From contig NZ_CADDWH010000001.1 in assembly GCF_902809865.1 (NCBI RefSeq), positions 1,116,001 through 1,180,000 on the forward strand: DNA of 64,000 nucleotides, given 5' to 3'. Below the pieces are notes generated by a model, which saw only the letters and a list, made by a program, of their open reading frames with translations, searched no databases and was not told the DNA's origin. The translations under genes were made by a program, and so were the position numbers. Origin of the DNA: Halobacillus sp. Marseille-Q1614. GTDB taxonomy: Bacteria; Bacillota; Bacilli; Bacillales; Halobacillaceae. Shown here one piece after another: positions 26,371 to 35,232 of this stretch (the first letter of the stretch is position 1; every line of letters begins with the position of its first letter).

Positions 26371-27165
26371 ATGAGTCAAAAATTAAACGGTAAAAAGATT
26401 ATGGTGACTGGTGCAACCAGTGGTATAGGTCTCTATTTAGCCATTCATTTGGCCATAGAAGGAGCGGATTTATACTTAGCCGCAAGGTCCACTAAAAGAC
26501 TGGAGCACATTTGTAAAACATTAAAAGAATCATACGGAGTAACTGCAGAAGGCTATACGGCAGATTTATCCCGTGATGAAGACTGGAAGCAGGTGCTGGA
26601 TCAGATCCACACTGATCATGGAGTGATGGATGCGGTTATTAATAATGCAGGTATGGCTGTATTTGAAAACGTGGAGGAAGCAGAGTGGGAGGGCATTGAG
26701 CAGATGCTCCAAGTCAATTTAACCTCTCTAGTGCGCTCTACTCATTACTGGCTCCCACACTTTGTGAATAAGAAAAGCGGGCATATAGTAAACATAAGCT
26801 CACAGGCTGCCAAAATGGCCACACCTAAATCCGCTGTATATTCAGCTACTAAACATGCCGTGCTCGGTTTTTCCAACGCTCTGCGGATGGAAGTAGAGAA
26901 AGACGGGGTTTTTGTGACAGTCGTTAATCTAGGACCTGTTAAAACGAACTTCTTTAGGCAGGCTGATCCGACAGGGAACTATGAGAAGGCAGTATCTTCC
27001 TTAATGCTTGACCCTAACAGAGTAGCCAGAATTATTACCAAAAATCTATTTACGAACAGACGGGAGATCAATCTGCCGTTATGGATGGAAGCCGGAAGTA
27101 AAGTCTATCAATTGGCACCTTCCGTTATAGAAAAGCTGTTTGAGAAACAGTTTGCCAAAAAATAA
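26371..27165 (+). CDS. yqjQ: Short-chain dehydrogenase/reductase YqjQ
   Basis: The 264-aa protein has the classical SDR pattern: TGATSGIG for NAD(P) binding near the N-terminus, NNAGMA, the catalytic Ser in NISSQAA, and YSATK with catalytic Tyr and Lys. The Arg-rich turn after the first strand (ARSTKR) favours NADPH. The substrate is unknown. It is translated right after yqjP, as in B. subtilis, so the two may act on the same lipid-like compound. Confidence 0.88.
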   Translation: MSQKLNGKKIMVTGATSGIGLYLAIHLAIEGADLYLAARSTKRLEHICKTLKESYGVTAEGYTADLSRDEDWKQVLDQIHTDHGVMDAVINNAGMAVFENVEEAEWEGIEQMLQVNLTSLVRSTHYWLPHFVNKKSGHIVNISSQAAKMATPKSAVYSATKHAVLGFSNALRMEVEKDGVFVTVVNLGPVKTNFFRQADPTGNYEKAVSSLMLDPNRVARIITKNLFTNRREINLPLWMEAGSKVYQLAPSVIEKLFEKQFAKK

Positions 27166-27228
27166 AGGCTGAGATTTTGCAAGCATTCGGCATATTTTTT
27201 ATTATAAAAGAAGGAGGGATGATGATAA

Positions 27229-27564
27229 ATGAAGCTAACGATAACGGATGAAGCATTAGAACAGCTTAACCAGGTGAAAACCGATGAGCATGAAGCGTTA
27301 CGTCTCTATTACGACACTGATGGAATGGGCTGCGGCGTTAATGGCCAGCCGACCATTCGGTTTACAGATAAAGTAAGAGAACAGAAGGATAAACATGTCG
27401 AAAATGACCAATTTAAGGTAGTGGTCGATAAACAGCAGGCCACTTTTTTCCGCAGGGAAATGAAACTGGACTTAATTAAAGGAACTTTTCGTCTCTCGAG
27501 TCCTGAAGGTGTTCTGACTCCCATCATTCCAGTAAGCAGTGTGACTAAAGAGGTTGCATTATGA
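27229..27564 (+). CDS. yqkB: HesB-like domain protein YqkB
   Basis: The 111-aa protein is a HesB/IscA-like core domain with the LTITDEALEQL start and TDGMGCGVNGQP. Only one Cys remains and the C-terminal Cys-x-Cys of true IscA/SufA proteins is absent, so assembly of iron-sulfur clusters in the standard way is doubtful. AGGAGGGATGATG precedes the ATG. Its end overlaps the start of yqkC by four bases. Neighbours and length fit yqkB of B. subtilis. Confidence 0.85.
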   Translation: MKLTITDEALEQLNQVKTDEHEALRLYYDTDGMGCGVNGQPTIRFTDKVREQKDKHVENDQFKVVVDKQQATFFRREMKLDLIKGTFRLSSPEGVLTPIIPVSSVTKEVAL

Positions 27565-27791
27565 GCAAAAAGAAACGCAGAGAAGAGGAAACTTTAAGAC
27601 AGTATATTAATGAGGATGTACTGGCGAAGCTTCAAAGTAAGAAAAAGCAGTTAAAACAGCAGGAAGATGAACGGGCAGAGGAAGAGAAGAAAAAGAGGAT
27701 TCAGCAGAGAAAGAAACGCGAAGCCGACAAAAGCTTTGAAGAACTGTTAAATGAAAGTGAGCTGGACTGGAAATCTTTTAAAAAGCAATGA
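27561..27791 (+). CDS. yqkC: Highly charged small protein YqkC
   Basis: The 76-aa protein is almost wholly charged and helical (KKKRREEETLRQYI, then a long Lys/Glu-rich stretch) and ends SELDWKSFKKQ, the typical end of the YqkC/DUF3886-like family. A coiled coil or nucleic-acid-adjacent helix is likely; the function is unknown. ATGA overlap with yqkB indicates translational coupling. A bidirectional terminator follows. Confidence 0.85.
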   Translation: MSKKKRREEETLRQYINEDVLAKLQSKKKQLKQQEDERAEEEKKKRIQQRKKREADKSFEELLNESELDWKSFKKQ

Positions 27792-27822
27792 AAAAGAGCG
27801 GGTATTATTCCGCTCTCTTTCA
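27791..27822. terminator. Bidirectional terminator between yqkC and the M4 protease gene
   Basis: GAGCGG (27796-27801) pairs with CCGCTC (27810-27815), flanked by A residues left and CTTT right. Confidence 0.75.
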
Positions 27823-27828
27823 TTGTTT

Positions 27829-29505
27829 TTATTCTGTAATGCCAACTTGATTCAACCCAGCTTCTGTTGCAGCCGCTTCCTCACTGCTCTCTCCATAAAT
27901 ATCAACCGCTGATTGAATCAGTACTTCTCTTGCATGGCTGAAATCAGATTCCGGCAATAAATATTCACTTAATGCACGATAATAGATCTGGCCAAGTTTT
28001 TCTTTTCCAATCTGTTCCCCGGTAATGTAAGCTGCATGGTTAATAATAGAAGAGTTAATATGAACTCCGCCATTATCAAGATCCATAGGGAGATTATAAT
28101 ATTCATCCATATGTGAAGGATACATGCCGTTTCCATCACCATACGGAACATAAGCTGCACCTACCGGATATTTACTAGGATCACTTAAGCTGCGAAGAGA
28201 AGTTCTGCCTGAAGCTTTAGCTTCCTCAGCCATAATGTCTTCTCCTAGCTCCCAATCTTCTTCATCGATTAAGGCACCAAAAATATCTGAGAAAGCTTCA
28301 TTAAGCGCACCTGACTGGTTACGATATTTTAACCCGGCTGTATGAGTTGTCACCCCATGAGTCATTTCGTGAGCAGCAACGTCAAGACCTGCAGATAATG
28401 GGTTCATGAATTTTCCATCACCGTCTCCATAAGTCATATAACTGCCATTCCAGAATGCATTGTTGTAATCTTCGCCAAAGTGAACGACGGACATAATCGC
28501 CATCCCTTCTCCATCGATGGAATTACGGTCATGCTCTTCTAAAAAGTAATCGTAAACCTTTTCTGAATTATAGTGAGCATCTACAGCAGGCCTGTCGTAA
28601 TCATCTTTAAAAGAGGCGCTCGAATTCTTATACAGCTCCGCCTGTCCGCCAAACTGATTCTTAATGTCGTACGTATAAATTCCTTCTAAATCTTCATGTG
28701 AATTATCATATAGATAGAACTGAGTTCCTTCTTTTGAGTCGCTGTCATTTTTATGGGTAATATGTAGGCTGCGCTCGTCACCCAATACACCTAACCCAGC
28801 GCCTTTTGATGCTTGATAGTCATCAGCATGCATAAGAGCATTATATTTATCTACAACTTCACCTGATTCAGCATCCACGTATACGTACCAGTTGCCTGGT
28901 TCTTCTCCCATAAAGTTCACATTAACTTTATACGCGAGATGGTTTTTTTCATTAAATGGATAGATCACCAGTTCTGAAGCTGGAGATTCTACTAACTCCT
29001 CTGGTGCTTTTACAGACTGTTTAGCAATGGAAATGCTGTCACTTTTAGAGAGGGAGGCCTCTGTAGAGATTTCTTCTTTCTCTACTGAATTGCTGAAATG
29101 TCCGTTAACAGATTGGATACGATTCTCCTGATCATACGTAACGGATACTTCATGTCCTTCAACATGAACGCCGTTTTTCGTCTGCTGCAATTTAACATGC
29201 TTCATTCCTAAATCATCAGTTTTTGTTTCTTTAGCTTTCAAACTCTTTTCGGAAACATCAATTTTATATGCTTGTTCATTTTTCTTTAAAAAGGCTATGG
29301 CATTTTTTGCATTAGCTTCACTTTGTTTTTCAGCTTGTTTCTCTTTCACAAAGAAAGGTTTGTTTTCGTCAGCTTTGCCATGGTTTGTATTCACCACAGA
29401 ACTTTGAGTCTGAGGGCTGACAGCTTCAGATGGCAGCGGAGCAATAGATCCCATTAAAAGGGCGGAAGATAGGACGGCGACCGGTAGAACATGTTTCTTT
29501 TTCAT
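27829..29505 (-). CDS. Secreted M4 neutral metalloprotease (thermolysin/bacillolysin family)
   Basis: The ATG at 29505 follows AAGGAGG; a longer frame is rejected. The 558-aa preproprotein has a signal peptide (KKKHVLPVAVLSSALLMG, cleavage near SEA-VSP), a fungalysin/thermolysin propeptide and PepSY region up to about residue 240, then the M4 domain. Zinc ligands are H379 and H383 in AAHEMTHG and the downstream Glu in GALNEAFSD; the C-terminal GGVHINSSI holds the transition-state His. It degrades extracellular proteins. The mature part is rich in acidic residues, as expected in a halophile. It is transcribed alone. Confidence 0.95.
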   Translation of the reverse strand: MKKKHVLPVAVLSSALLMGSIAPLPSEAVSPQTQSSVVNTNHGKADENKPFFVKEKQAEKQSEANAKNAIAFLKKNEQAYKIDVSEKSLKAKETKTDDLGMKHVKLQQTKNGVHVEGHEVSVTYDQENRIQSVNGHFSNSVEKEEISTEASLSKSDSISIAKQSVKAPEELVESPASELVIYPFNEKNHLAYKVNVNFMGEEPGNWYVYVDAESGEVVDKYNALMHADDYQASKGAGLGVLGDERSLHITHKNDSDSKEGTQFYLYDNSHEDLEGIYTYDIKNQFGGQAELYKNSSASFKDDYDRPAVDAHYNSEKVYDYFLEEHDRNSIDGEGMAIMSVVHFGEDYNNAFWNGSYMTYGDGDGKFMNPLSAGLDVAAHEMTHGVTTHTAGLKYRNQSGALNEAFSDIFGALIDEEDWELGEDIMAEEAKASGRTSLRSLSDPSKYPVGAAYVPYGDGNGMYPSHMDEYYNLPMDLDNGGVHINSSIINHAAYITGEQIGKEKLGQIYYRALSEYLLPESDFSHAREVLIQSAVDIYGESSEEAAATEAGLNQVGITE

Positions 29506-29799
29506 AAAACTCCTCCTTGGATTAATAAACCAATTATAGAAAATAACAGAAAATACCAATAGAGTATTTTGAACTGTTTGTATTTTTAGAAAATTAATTG
29601 TTTTTTTATCGATTTGTGACTAAAGTAGGTTGTGAAATACCAGAGCGGGTAAATGAAAAAGAAAAGTGGTTATTCCAGAAAAGATAGGGAGAGGGGAGGG
29701 GATATTGAAGATCTTGTAAATAAATCCAAAGTAGGAATTTCGATACTCGAAATATTTTAAGAAAGAGGGATCTGAATGGTGGATGCCATTTGTAAAAGA
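29506..29799. other. Intergenic stretch with no gene seen
   Basis: Apart from a possible -10 (TATAAT on the reverse strand, 29538-29533) for the M4 protease gene, this AT-rich stretch shows nothing I can support. A 35-codon frame at 29653-29760 lacks a ribosome-binding site. Confidence 0.5.
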
Positions 29800-29831
29800 A
29801 AACGCCTTGAAGGATGGGGTTCCTTCAAGGC
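29800..29831 (-). terminator. Intrinsic terminator of yqkF
   Basis: GCCTTGAAGGA (29804-29814) pairs exactly with TCCTTCAAGGC (29821-29831); on the reverse strand a GTTTTCTTTT run follows. Confidence 0.9.
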
Positions 29832-29838
29832 AGGTGAA

Positions 29839-30759
29839 TTAGCGGTGTTTATCATATCTGATTGACTTAGTCATCGTTTGGACTTCTCCAAATATCTGGC
29901 CGGTAATCGGAGTCGCGGACAGATATGTCAAGTTCTTGTCAAGCTGATCAACTGAACTAGCTCCAAAGACGGCAGTAGCAACTTCAGAATGGTAGAGGAT
30001 ATATTGAAGCGCCAGCGCTTCTGCTGTCCGGTCATCACTCTGGTAATCCCGCCATTTTTTTTCTATAGCCAGCAGTTCTTCGTAGCTGTAACCTAAAAAT
30101 CCTTCGGTTCCTTTTTCTCTTACCTTTTCTTCGGCATTGGAGGAAAGCATCCCTTTAGCCATCGGACCGCGGGCAAGTACACTGATGTTATTGTCGCTGA
30201 GCAGATCGAGAATCTCTTCCTCGGGTCTTCTGTCTAACAGACTGTACTGCATCATGACGCTTGCGATGGAAGATTTATTAACATATTCCCGAATGACATT
30301 CGGCCGAATAGATGAAATCCCATATTCCCGAATAAGACCTTCCTGCTTTAATTCCTCAAATGCTTCAATCGTTTCGTCAATCGGATCATCAATCGTACCA
30401 CCATGCAGCTGATATAAATCAATATAATCTGTACCTAATCGCTGAAGGCTGTCCTTAACCCCGTTCTTAATATGTTTCTTTGAAGGGTCCCACGTCCAGC
30501 CTTCTTTCCCTGGAGTAAAGTTATTACCGACTTTTGTGCCAAGAATAATGTCTTCTCTCCGGCCTTTAATCGCTTCACCGACAATTCTTTCATTATCTCC
30601 AAAGTCGTATAAATCCGCTGTATCTAAATAGTTAATGCCGGCATCTAAGGCGCGGTCGATGATTTCTTTAGCGTTATTGTAATTCTTGCCGAGTGACATA
30701 CATCCCAGACTGATCTCTGATACGTGCAGATCTGAATTTCCGATTTGTCTTTTTTTCAT
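29839..30759 (-). CDS. yqkF: Aldo/keto reductase YqkF
   Basis: The 306-aa length equals YqkF of B. subtilis. It is a TIM-barrel NADPH-dependent oxidoreductase with the catalytic Asp and Tyr in YLDTADLYDFGDNE, the Lys in ILGTKVG and the His in LYQLHGG. The substrate is unknown. AGGAAAGGAAG precedes the ATG. It is transcribed alone, divergently from nudF, with its own terminator. Confidence 0.9.
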   Translation of the reverse strand: MKKRQIGNSDLHVSEISLGCMSLGKNYNNAKEIIDRALDAGINYLDTADLYDFGDNERIVGEAIKGRREDIILGTKVGNNFTPGKEGWTWDPSKKHIKNGVKDSLQRLGTDYIDLYQLHGGTIDDPIDETIEAFEELKQEGLIREYGISSIRPNVIREYVNKSSIASVMMQYSLLDRRPEEEILDLLSDNNISVLARGPMAKGMLSSNAEEKVREKGTEGFLGYSYEELLAIEKKWRDYQSDDRTAEALALQYILYHSEVATAVFGASSVDQLDKNLTYLSATPITGQIFGEVQTMTKSIRYDKHR

Positions 30760-30871
30760 GAAATCTTCCTTTCCTCCATTAAATTACAGGTCATTAATTA
30801 CAATGTAATAGTTCAAGTCTTTTCTATCCCTATGATAAACTATTTATAGATTTTAAGAGAGGATGAAGCTT

Positions 30872-31417
30872 GTGCGTAAATTTGAAGAAGTAACTACGGA
30901 TTCTGAAGAAATTTTTAAAGGGAAAATTATTCATTTAAAGGTAGATAGTGTTACATTACCCGATGGAAATACATCTAAACGAGAGATCATAAAGCATCCG
31001 GGAGCGGTAGCGGTGATTGCCCAGAAAGAAGATGGCAAAATCATATTTGTAGAGCAGTACCGTAAAGCAATGGAAAAGAGCATAGTAGAGATACCAGCCG
31101 GAAAGCTGGAAGAAGGAGAGGACCCTCTCGTTACAGCCAAGCGTGAATTGGAAGAGGAAACCGGGTATACAACAAATCATCTGGAGCTGATCCGTACCTT
31201 TTATACTTCACCTGGTTTCGCAGATGAACTTGTTCACGTATATTTCACGAATGATTTAAAGAAGCTTGATGAAAAAGTAGATGGAGATGAGGATGAGTTC
31301 GTCGAGCTGATGGAACTGACGCTTGAAGAAGCTGAACAGCTGGAAGAAGAGCAGAGAATTCATGATGCTAAGACTTCCTATGCTCTGCTTTACTTAAAAC
31401 TGAGGGAGCAGAAGTGA
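30872..31417 (+). CDS. nudF: ADP-ribose pyrophosphatase NudF
   Basis: I chose GTG at 30872, nine bases after AAGAGAGG; the ATG at 30863 touches that site. The 181-aa protein carries the Nudix box GKLEEGEDPLVTAKRELEEE followed by TGY, and the downstream SPGFADE typical of ADP-ribose hydrolases. It splits ADP-ribose into AMP and ribose-5-phosphate. Its stop overlaps the GTG of the next gene by four bases. Confidence 0.9.
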   Translation: MRKFEEVTTDSEEIFKGKIIHLKVDSVTLPDGNTSKREIIKHPGAVAVIAQKEDGKIIFVEQYRKAMEKSIVEIPAGKLEEGEDPLVTAKRELEEETGYTTNHLELIRTFYTSPGFADELVHVYFTNDLKKLDEKVDGDEDEFVELMELTLEEAEQLEEEQRIHDAKTSYALLYLKLREQK

Positions 31418-32586
31418 GTTCATCCTACTTTTCGGACCTCCACATCCATGTTGGAAGAGACTGGAAGGGAAAACCTGTGAAAATAACAGGTTCGAAAAAT
31501 TTAACACTTACAGAGATCTTGAAAACAGCCAGCCGCAGAAAGGGTATTGATCTCGTAGGGGTCATTGATGCTCATGCACCTCGCGTACAGGAAGAACTTA
31601 TCGATCTAATTGACCGGGGATATGCGATCGAAGTGCAAGATGGCGGAGTACAGTTTGAAAGTACGCTTCTCATTCTGGGAAGTGAAATAGAAATCCTTGA
31701 CAAAAGCTGCAATGGGCCTATTCATGTACTTTGTTACCTTCCGACTTTAAAGAAAATGAGAGAGTTTAGTGACTGGCTGGCTGAGCGAATGACCAATATT
31801 CATTTAAGCTCTCAAAGGTTTTATGGAAGCGGACGTGAACTTCAGGAGAAGATTCAGGATCTCGGCGGATTATTTATTCCTGCCCACATTTTTACTCCTT
31901 TTAAAAGTCTTTACGGAAAAGGGGTTCATAAAAGTATATCCGAAGTGCTGGATGTCAATTTGATAGATGCGGTAGAATTGGGACTGAGTTCTGATACGGA
32001 AATGGCAGATGGAATTTCTGAACTCCATTCGTTTCCATTTCTTACGAATTCCGACGCTCATTCAGCAGGGAAAATAGCCAGAGAATATCAAGAATTGCAA
32101 TTAAATACTCTCTCATTTGAAGAATTAAAAAAGGCATTAAAAGGTGAAGAAGGCAGGAGAATATTAGGCAATTACGGGATGGACCCGAAGCTTGGGAAGT
32201 ACCATCAAACCGTCTGTTCCGCCTGCTTCTGGCGTGTAGAAAGCACGAATTCTGCTTGTAAGAACTGTGGTTCGAAAAAGATAGTAAAAGGGGTTTCTGA
32301 TCGGATAAAAGAATTAAGCAGCCATTCATCCCAGCCGAAACGCCCGCCCTACATCTATCAGGTTCCGCTTGATTACCTTCCGGGAGTAGGAAAGAAAACG
32401 TATGAAAAGCTGCTGGATGCCTTTCAAACAGAGATGGCTGTGCTGCATGATACTTCTCTTCATGAGCTTTCTGATGTTGTACCGCAGCAAGTTGCTCAAT
32501 CGATTATTGCGATGCGCAGCGGTCAATTAACCATTGAAGCTGGAGGAGGAGGAGTTTACGGGAAAGTCTCAAAAAACCTCTCTTAA
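31414..32586 (+). CDS. yqxK: Endonuclease Q family protein YqxK (PHP domain)
   Basis: The start is GTG overlapping the nudF stop. The 390-aa protein has a PHP phosphoesterase domain with SDLHIHVGRDW, VIDAHAPR, IPAHIF and NSDAHSAG metal-binding motifs. A zinc ribbon follows (CSAC about residue 267, CKNC about 287), then a helix-hairpin-helix segment (YLPGVGKKTYEKLL). This architecture is that of EndoQ, which cuts DNA 5' of deaminated bases. The NudF-YqxK-SpoIIM-Fur order is the same as in B. subtilis. Confidence 0.87.
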   Translation: MSSSYFSDLHIHVGRDWKGKPVKITGSKNLTLTEILKTASRRKGIDLVGVIDAHAPRVQEELIDLIDRGYAIEVQDGGVQFESTLLILGSEIEILDKSCNGPIHVLCYLPTLKKMREFSDWLAERMTNIHLSSQRFYGSGRELQEKIQDLGGLFIPAHIFTPFKSLYGKGVHKSISEVLDVNLIDAVELGLSSDTEMADGISELHSFPFLTNSDAHSAGKIAREYQELQLNTLSFEELKKALKGEEGRRILGNYGMDPKLGKYHQTVCSACFWRVESTNSACKNCGSKKIVKGVSDRIKELSSHSSQPKRPPYIYQVPLDYLPGVGKKTYEKLLDAFQTEMAVLHDTSLHELSDVVPQQVAQSIIAMRSGQLTIEAGGGGVYGKVSKNLS

Positions 32587-32591
32587 ATTTG

Positions 32592-32620
32592 GTCTATTTT
32601 TCATCCTTTCCTCATAGAGT
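32592..32620 (+). promoter_or_regulatory. Sigma E-type promoter of spoIIM
   Basis: GTCTATT (32592-32598), a 14-base spacer and CATAGAGT (32613-32620) fit the sigma E pattern (KMATATT, CATACAMT). In B. subtilis spoIIM is mother-cell expressed under sigma E. Confidence 0.6.
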
Positions 32621-32652
32621 AGTCGTAGTAGAGAAGAAAGGATGAAGCTTTC

Positions 32653-33291
32653 ATGCAGCGAAATGTTAGGTTAGTTAAAAAAGACATTCATAATCATATG
32701 AGCATCTTTGTTTTCATATTTGTGTTATTTATCATGGGCATGATCTTCGGCGCTATCATCGTTAATAGTATGAATTTTGTACAGAAAGAAGACTTATTCT
32801 TCTACTTAAAACAGTTTTTTGAACAGATGGTCTACTCCGAAGAAACGGCACGCTCCAGCCTATTAAAGGAAAGTATTTTCTACCATATAAAATATATGCT
32901 TCTTTTATTCCTGCTTGGAATATCGGTTGTAGGAATGCCGATTATCACTGTTCTTTTATTCATTAAGGGCCTTGTGGTCGGATTCTCTGTCGGCTTCCTG
33001 GTGAATCAGATGGGCTGGTATGGACTGCTGCTTTCTTCTGCTTCGATTGCACCGCAAAACATTTTAATCATACCTATATATCTGTTTGCTGGTGCGCTGG
33101 CACTGTTGTTTTCTTTAACTTTGTGCAAGCAGTTATTTATAAAACGCGTCCATCAGCCGATCCTGCAGGCGTTTGCTAAATACAGTGCACTTTTCGGCCT
33201 TTTGACCATATGCTTAATGCTGGCATCGGTTGTTGAAGTGTTTATTGCCCAGCCGCTTCTTGAGGCAGCCGTGAATTGGCTGTTTAAATAA
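32653..33291 (+). CDS. spoIIM: Stage II sporulation protein M
   Basis: The 212-aa integral membrane protein has about five hydrophobic spans (for example FVFIFVLFIMGMIFGAIIV near the N-terminus) and an internal VGFSVGFLVNQMGW segment typical of SpoIIM. It works with SpoIID and SpoIIP in septal peptidoglycan degradation and engulfment. AGAAAGGATG precedes the ATG. It sits between yqxK and fur as in B. subtilis, behind a sigma E-like promoter. Confidence 0.93.
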   Translation: MQRNVRLVKKDIHNHMSIFVFIFVLFIMGMIFGAIIVNSMNFVQKEDLFFYLKQFFEQMVYSEETARSSLLKESIFYHIKYMLLLFLLGISVVGMPIITVLLFIKGLVVGFSVGFLVNQMGWYGLLLSSASIAPQNILIIPIYLFAGALALLFSLTLCKQLFIKRVHQPILQAFAKYSALFGLLTICLMLASVVEVFIAQPLLEAAVNWLFK

Positions 33292-33300
33292 AAGATTTAA

Positions 33301-33368
33301 TAATAATGATTATCATTAACATTTTATAATAATTATAATTTGACACTCCTTCTGTCACTGCTTATAAT
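33301..33368 (+). promoter_or_regulatory. fur promoter with Fur box and perfect PerR box
   Basis: TAATAATGATTATCA (33301-33315) differs from the Fur box TGATAATNATTATCA at one base. TTATAATAATTATAA (33324-33338) is an exact PerR box. They precede a consensus promoter TTGACA (33340-33345), 17 bases, TATAAT (33363-33368). Confidence 0.85.
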
Positions 33369-33400
33369 TAAATTGGTATTACGAGGGAGGGGCGATCCAG

Positions 33401-33862
33401 ATGGAACATCGCATTGAGCGTATTAAAAAGCAGTTACATTCACAGAGTTATAAGTTAACCCCGCAAAGGGAAGCGACGGTTCGCGTGCTTTTGGAAAACG
33501 AAGCAGACCATTTAAGTGCGGAAGATGTTTACCTCCTCGTAAAAGAGAAAGCACCGGAAATTGGTTTAGCGACCGTTTATCGTACACTGGAACTGCTCTC
33601 AGAATTAAAAGTTGTCGACAAAATTAACTTTGGTGATGGAGTCTCTAGATATGACCTTCGCAAAGAAGGGGCGGAACATTTTCACCATCATCTAGTCTGT
33701 ATAGAGTGTGGTTCAGTAGAAGAAATTGAGGAAGACCTGCTGGGAGACGTAGAAAAACTGATTGAAGGCCAATGGGGTTTTGAAGTAAAAGATCACCGGT
33801 TAACCTTTCACGGAATTTGCCGTGTCTGCCAGAAATCAGCCGTATCCAATTCATCATCGTAA
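33401..33862 (+). CDS. fur: Ferric uptake regulator Fur
   Basis: The 153-aa protein has the N-terminal winged helix (YKLTPQREATVRVLL, TVYRTLELL), the His-rich metal site HFHHHLVC, and two Cys pairs, CIECGS and CRVC, which hold structural zinc. With iron it represses siderophore and iron uptake genes. I prefer Fur over PerR or Zur because of its place between spoIIM and yqzK-xerD, as in B. subtilis. An exact PerR box upstream suggests regulation by peroxide stress. GGGAGGGG precedes the ATG. Confidence 0.93.
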   Translation: MEHRIERIKKQLHSQSYKLTPQREATVRVLLENEADHLSAEDVYLLVKEKAPEIGLATVYRTLELLSELKVVDKINFGDGVSRYDLRKEGAEHFHHHLVCIECGSVEEIEEDLLGDVEKLIEGQWGFEVKDHRLTFHGICRVCQKSAVSNSSS

Positions 33863-33868
33863 TGCTTG

Positions 33869-33908
33869 AAAGGCCGCTGTGAATCTATAGTTCGCATCGG
33901 CCTTTATC
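33869..33908 (+). terminator. Intrinsic terminator after fur
   Basis: AAAGGCCG pairs with CGGCCTTT across 33869-33905 with an inner TGTGAA/TTCGCA helix; T residues follow only briefly. Confidence 0.75.
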
Positions 33909-34024
33909 ATTTCTATTTACAAAAATATAAAAATCGTGTAGTTTAAACGTATGTGAGCAAATTAATGTATATTTAATCATAAAATAGGCATATCCTTTAT
34001 AAAATAAATTTTTATGGAGGGCCT

Positions 34025-34243
34025 ATGAGTAAAAGGAATCCGCAGTTACAAGAGTTAATAAAAGTGCTTATTATATTTACGGTATGTACGAGCTTGTTCT
34101 ATGTAGCTTTGCGAGTTATCCACGACCAACACGAAAGAAGCCATAGATACGATCCGCCAGGCGGGGCCGCTGTAAAAGTCGTGAACCCTGTAGAGCCCGA
34201 CTGGTCGGACAGGTTATCCATTTTCTTTCAACTAGGAGAGTAG
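34025..34243 (+). CDS. yqzK: YqzK family small membrane protein (DUF4227)
   Basis: The 72-aa protein has a basic N-terminus, one membrane span ([19 protein letters not shown]) and an extracytoplasmic tail containing [13 protein letters not shown], the conserved part of this family. Its function is unknown. GGAGGG precedes the ATG. xerD starts six bases after its stop, the same arrangement as yqzK-ripX in B. subtilis. Confidence 0.87.
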   Translation: MSKRNPQLQELIKVLIIFTVCTSLFYVALRVIHDQHERSHRYDPPGGAAVKVVNPVEPDWSDRLSIFFQLGE

Positions 34244-34248
34244 AAAGA

Positions 34249-35136
34249 ATGAAGTTTGCTTTAGAAGATTTTTTTCATTATCTTACAGTAGAGCGGGGTC
34301 TCTCGGCAAACACTATTCAATCATATAAGAGAGACCTGACCCAGTATCAGTTATTTCTAGTTGAGTCTGAGAATGTAGAGGACTGGGACCAAATATCACG
34401 CGCTCATATTATGAAATATTTATATGCGCTGAACGATAAAGGCCGTTCTGCTGCAACGGTAGCAAGGCTGCTGTCGTCGATTCGCCTGTTTCACCAGTTT
34501 TTAATCCGTGAGAAAATAACCAATCAAGATCCAAGCTTACATATAGAAACCCCAAAGAAGGACCGCAAACTGCCGAAGGTGCTTTCATCCGATGATGTAG
34601 AAAAGTTATTAAGCCTTCAGGCGAACGACCCGCTTTCCATAAGGAATAAAGCCATGCTGGAAATGCTCTATGCGACGGGGCTTCGGGTGACTGAACTGAT
34701 TTCTTTAAAGGTTAGTGATCTGCATTTAACGATGGGGTTTGTCAGATGTATGGGCAAAGGATCTAAAGAGCGGATCATCCCGCTTGGGGAAATGGCGAAA
34801 GAGGCACTTGAGAATTATTTAGAAGGGCCCAGGGGAAAGCTGGTTAATAAAAAGCGGACGGAAGAACTGTTTGTTAATCACCACGGATCTCCTATATCAA
34901 GGCAGGGGTTTTGGAAGGTATTGAAAGCGGTTGCCTTAGAGGCGGGGGTTACCAAAGAGATTACGCCCCATACATTGCGGCATTCGTTTGCCACTCATCT
35001 GCTTGAGAATGGAGCTGACCTGCGTGCGGTTCAGGAAATGCTGGGTCATGCCGATATTTCCACAACACAAATATATACACATGTGACTAAATCTCGCTTA
35101 AAAGATGTTTATCGCTCTTATCATCCAAGAGCGTAA
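34249..35136 (+). CDS. xerD: Tyrosine recombinase XerD
   Basis: The 295-aa protein has an N-terminal SAM-like core-binding domain and a C-terminal catalytic domain. The catalytic residues are visible: Arg in [11 protein letters not shown], His-x-x-Arg in [10 protein letters not shown], His in LGHADIS and the nucleophile Tyr in TTQIYTHV. XerD resolves chromosome dimers at dif together with XerC/CodV. Location before drm agrees with ripX (xerD) of B. subtilis, so a phage integrase is unlikely. Confidence 0.93.
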   Translation: MKFALEDFFHYLTVERGLSANTIQSYKRDLTQYQLFLVESENVEDWDQISRAHIMKYLYALNDKGRSAATVARLLSSIRLFHQFLIREKITNQDPSLHIETPKKDRKLPKVLSSDDVEKLLSLQANDPLSIRNKAMLEMLYATGLRVTELISLKVSDLHLTMGFVRCMGKGSKERIIPLGEMAKEALENYLEGPRGKLVNKKRTEELFVNHHGSPISRQGFWKVLKAVALEAGVTKEITPHTLRHSFATHLLENGADLRAVQEMLGHADISTTQIYTHVTKSRLKDVYRSYHPRA

Positions 35137-35148
35137 TTTCTTTTTTCT

Positions 35149-35178
35149 TTTTAGTTGTCTGACATCCTACAACTAAAA
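35149..35178. promoter_or_regulatory. Inverted repeat upstream of drm (operator candidate)
   Basis: TTTTAGTTGT (35149-35158) and ACAACTAAAA (35169-35178) are exact reverse complements around a 10-base loop. No T run follows, so it looks more like an operator for the nucleoside operon than a terminator of xerD. Confidence 0.45.
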
Positions 35179-35232
35179 TCTTAGCGTAGGTTTAATGCAG
35201 TGAGGGAAAGTAATAATTAGGAGGTTTTTAAT

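Noticed and set aside
29653-29760. 35-codon frame upstream of the M4 protease gene
   Set aside because: No ribosome-binding site, low-complexity charged start, no terminator of its own.
30797-30809. Small palindrome ATTACAATGTAAT between yqkF and nudF
   Set aside because: Only five-base arms in AT-rich DNA; could be an operator but chance is as likely.
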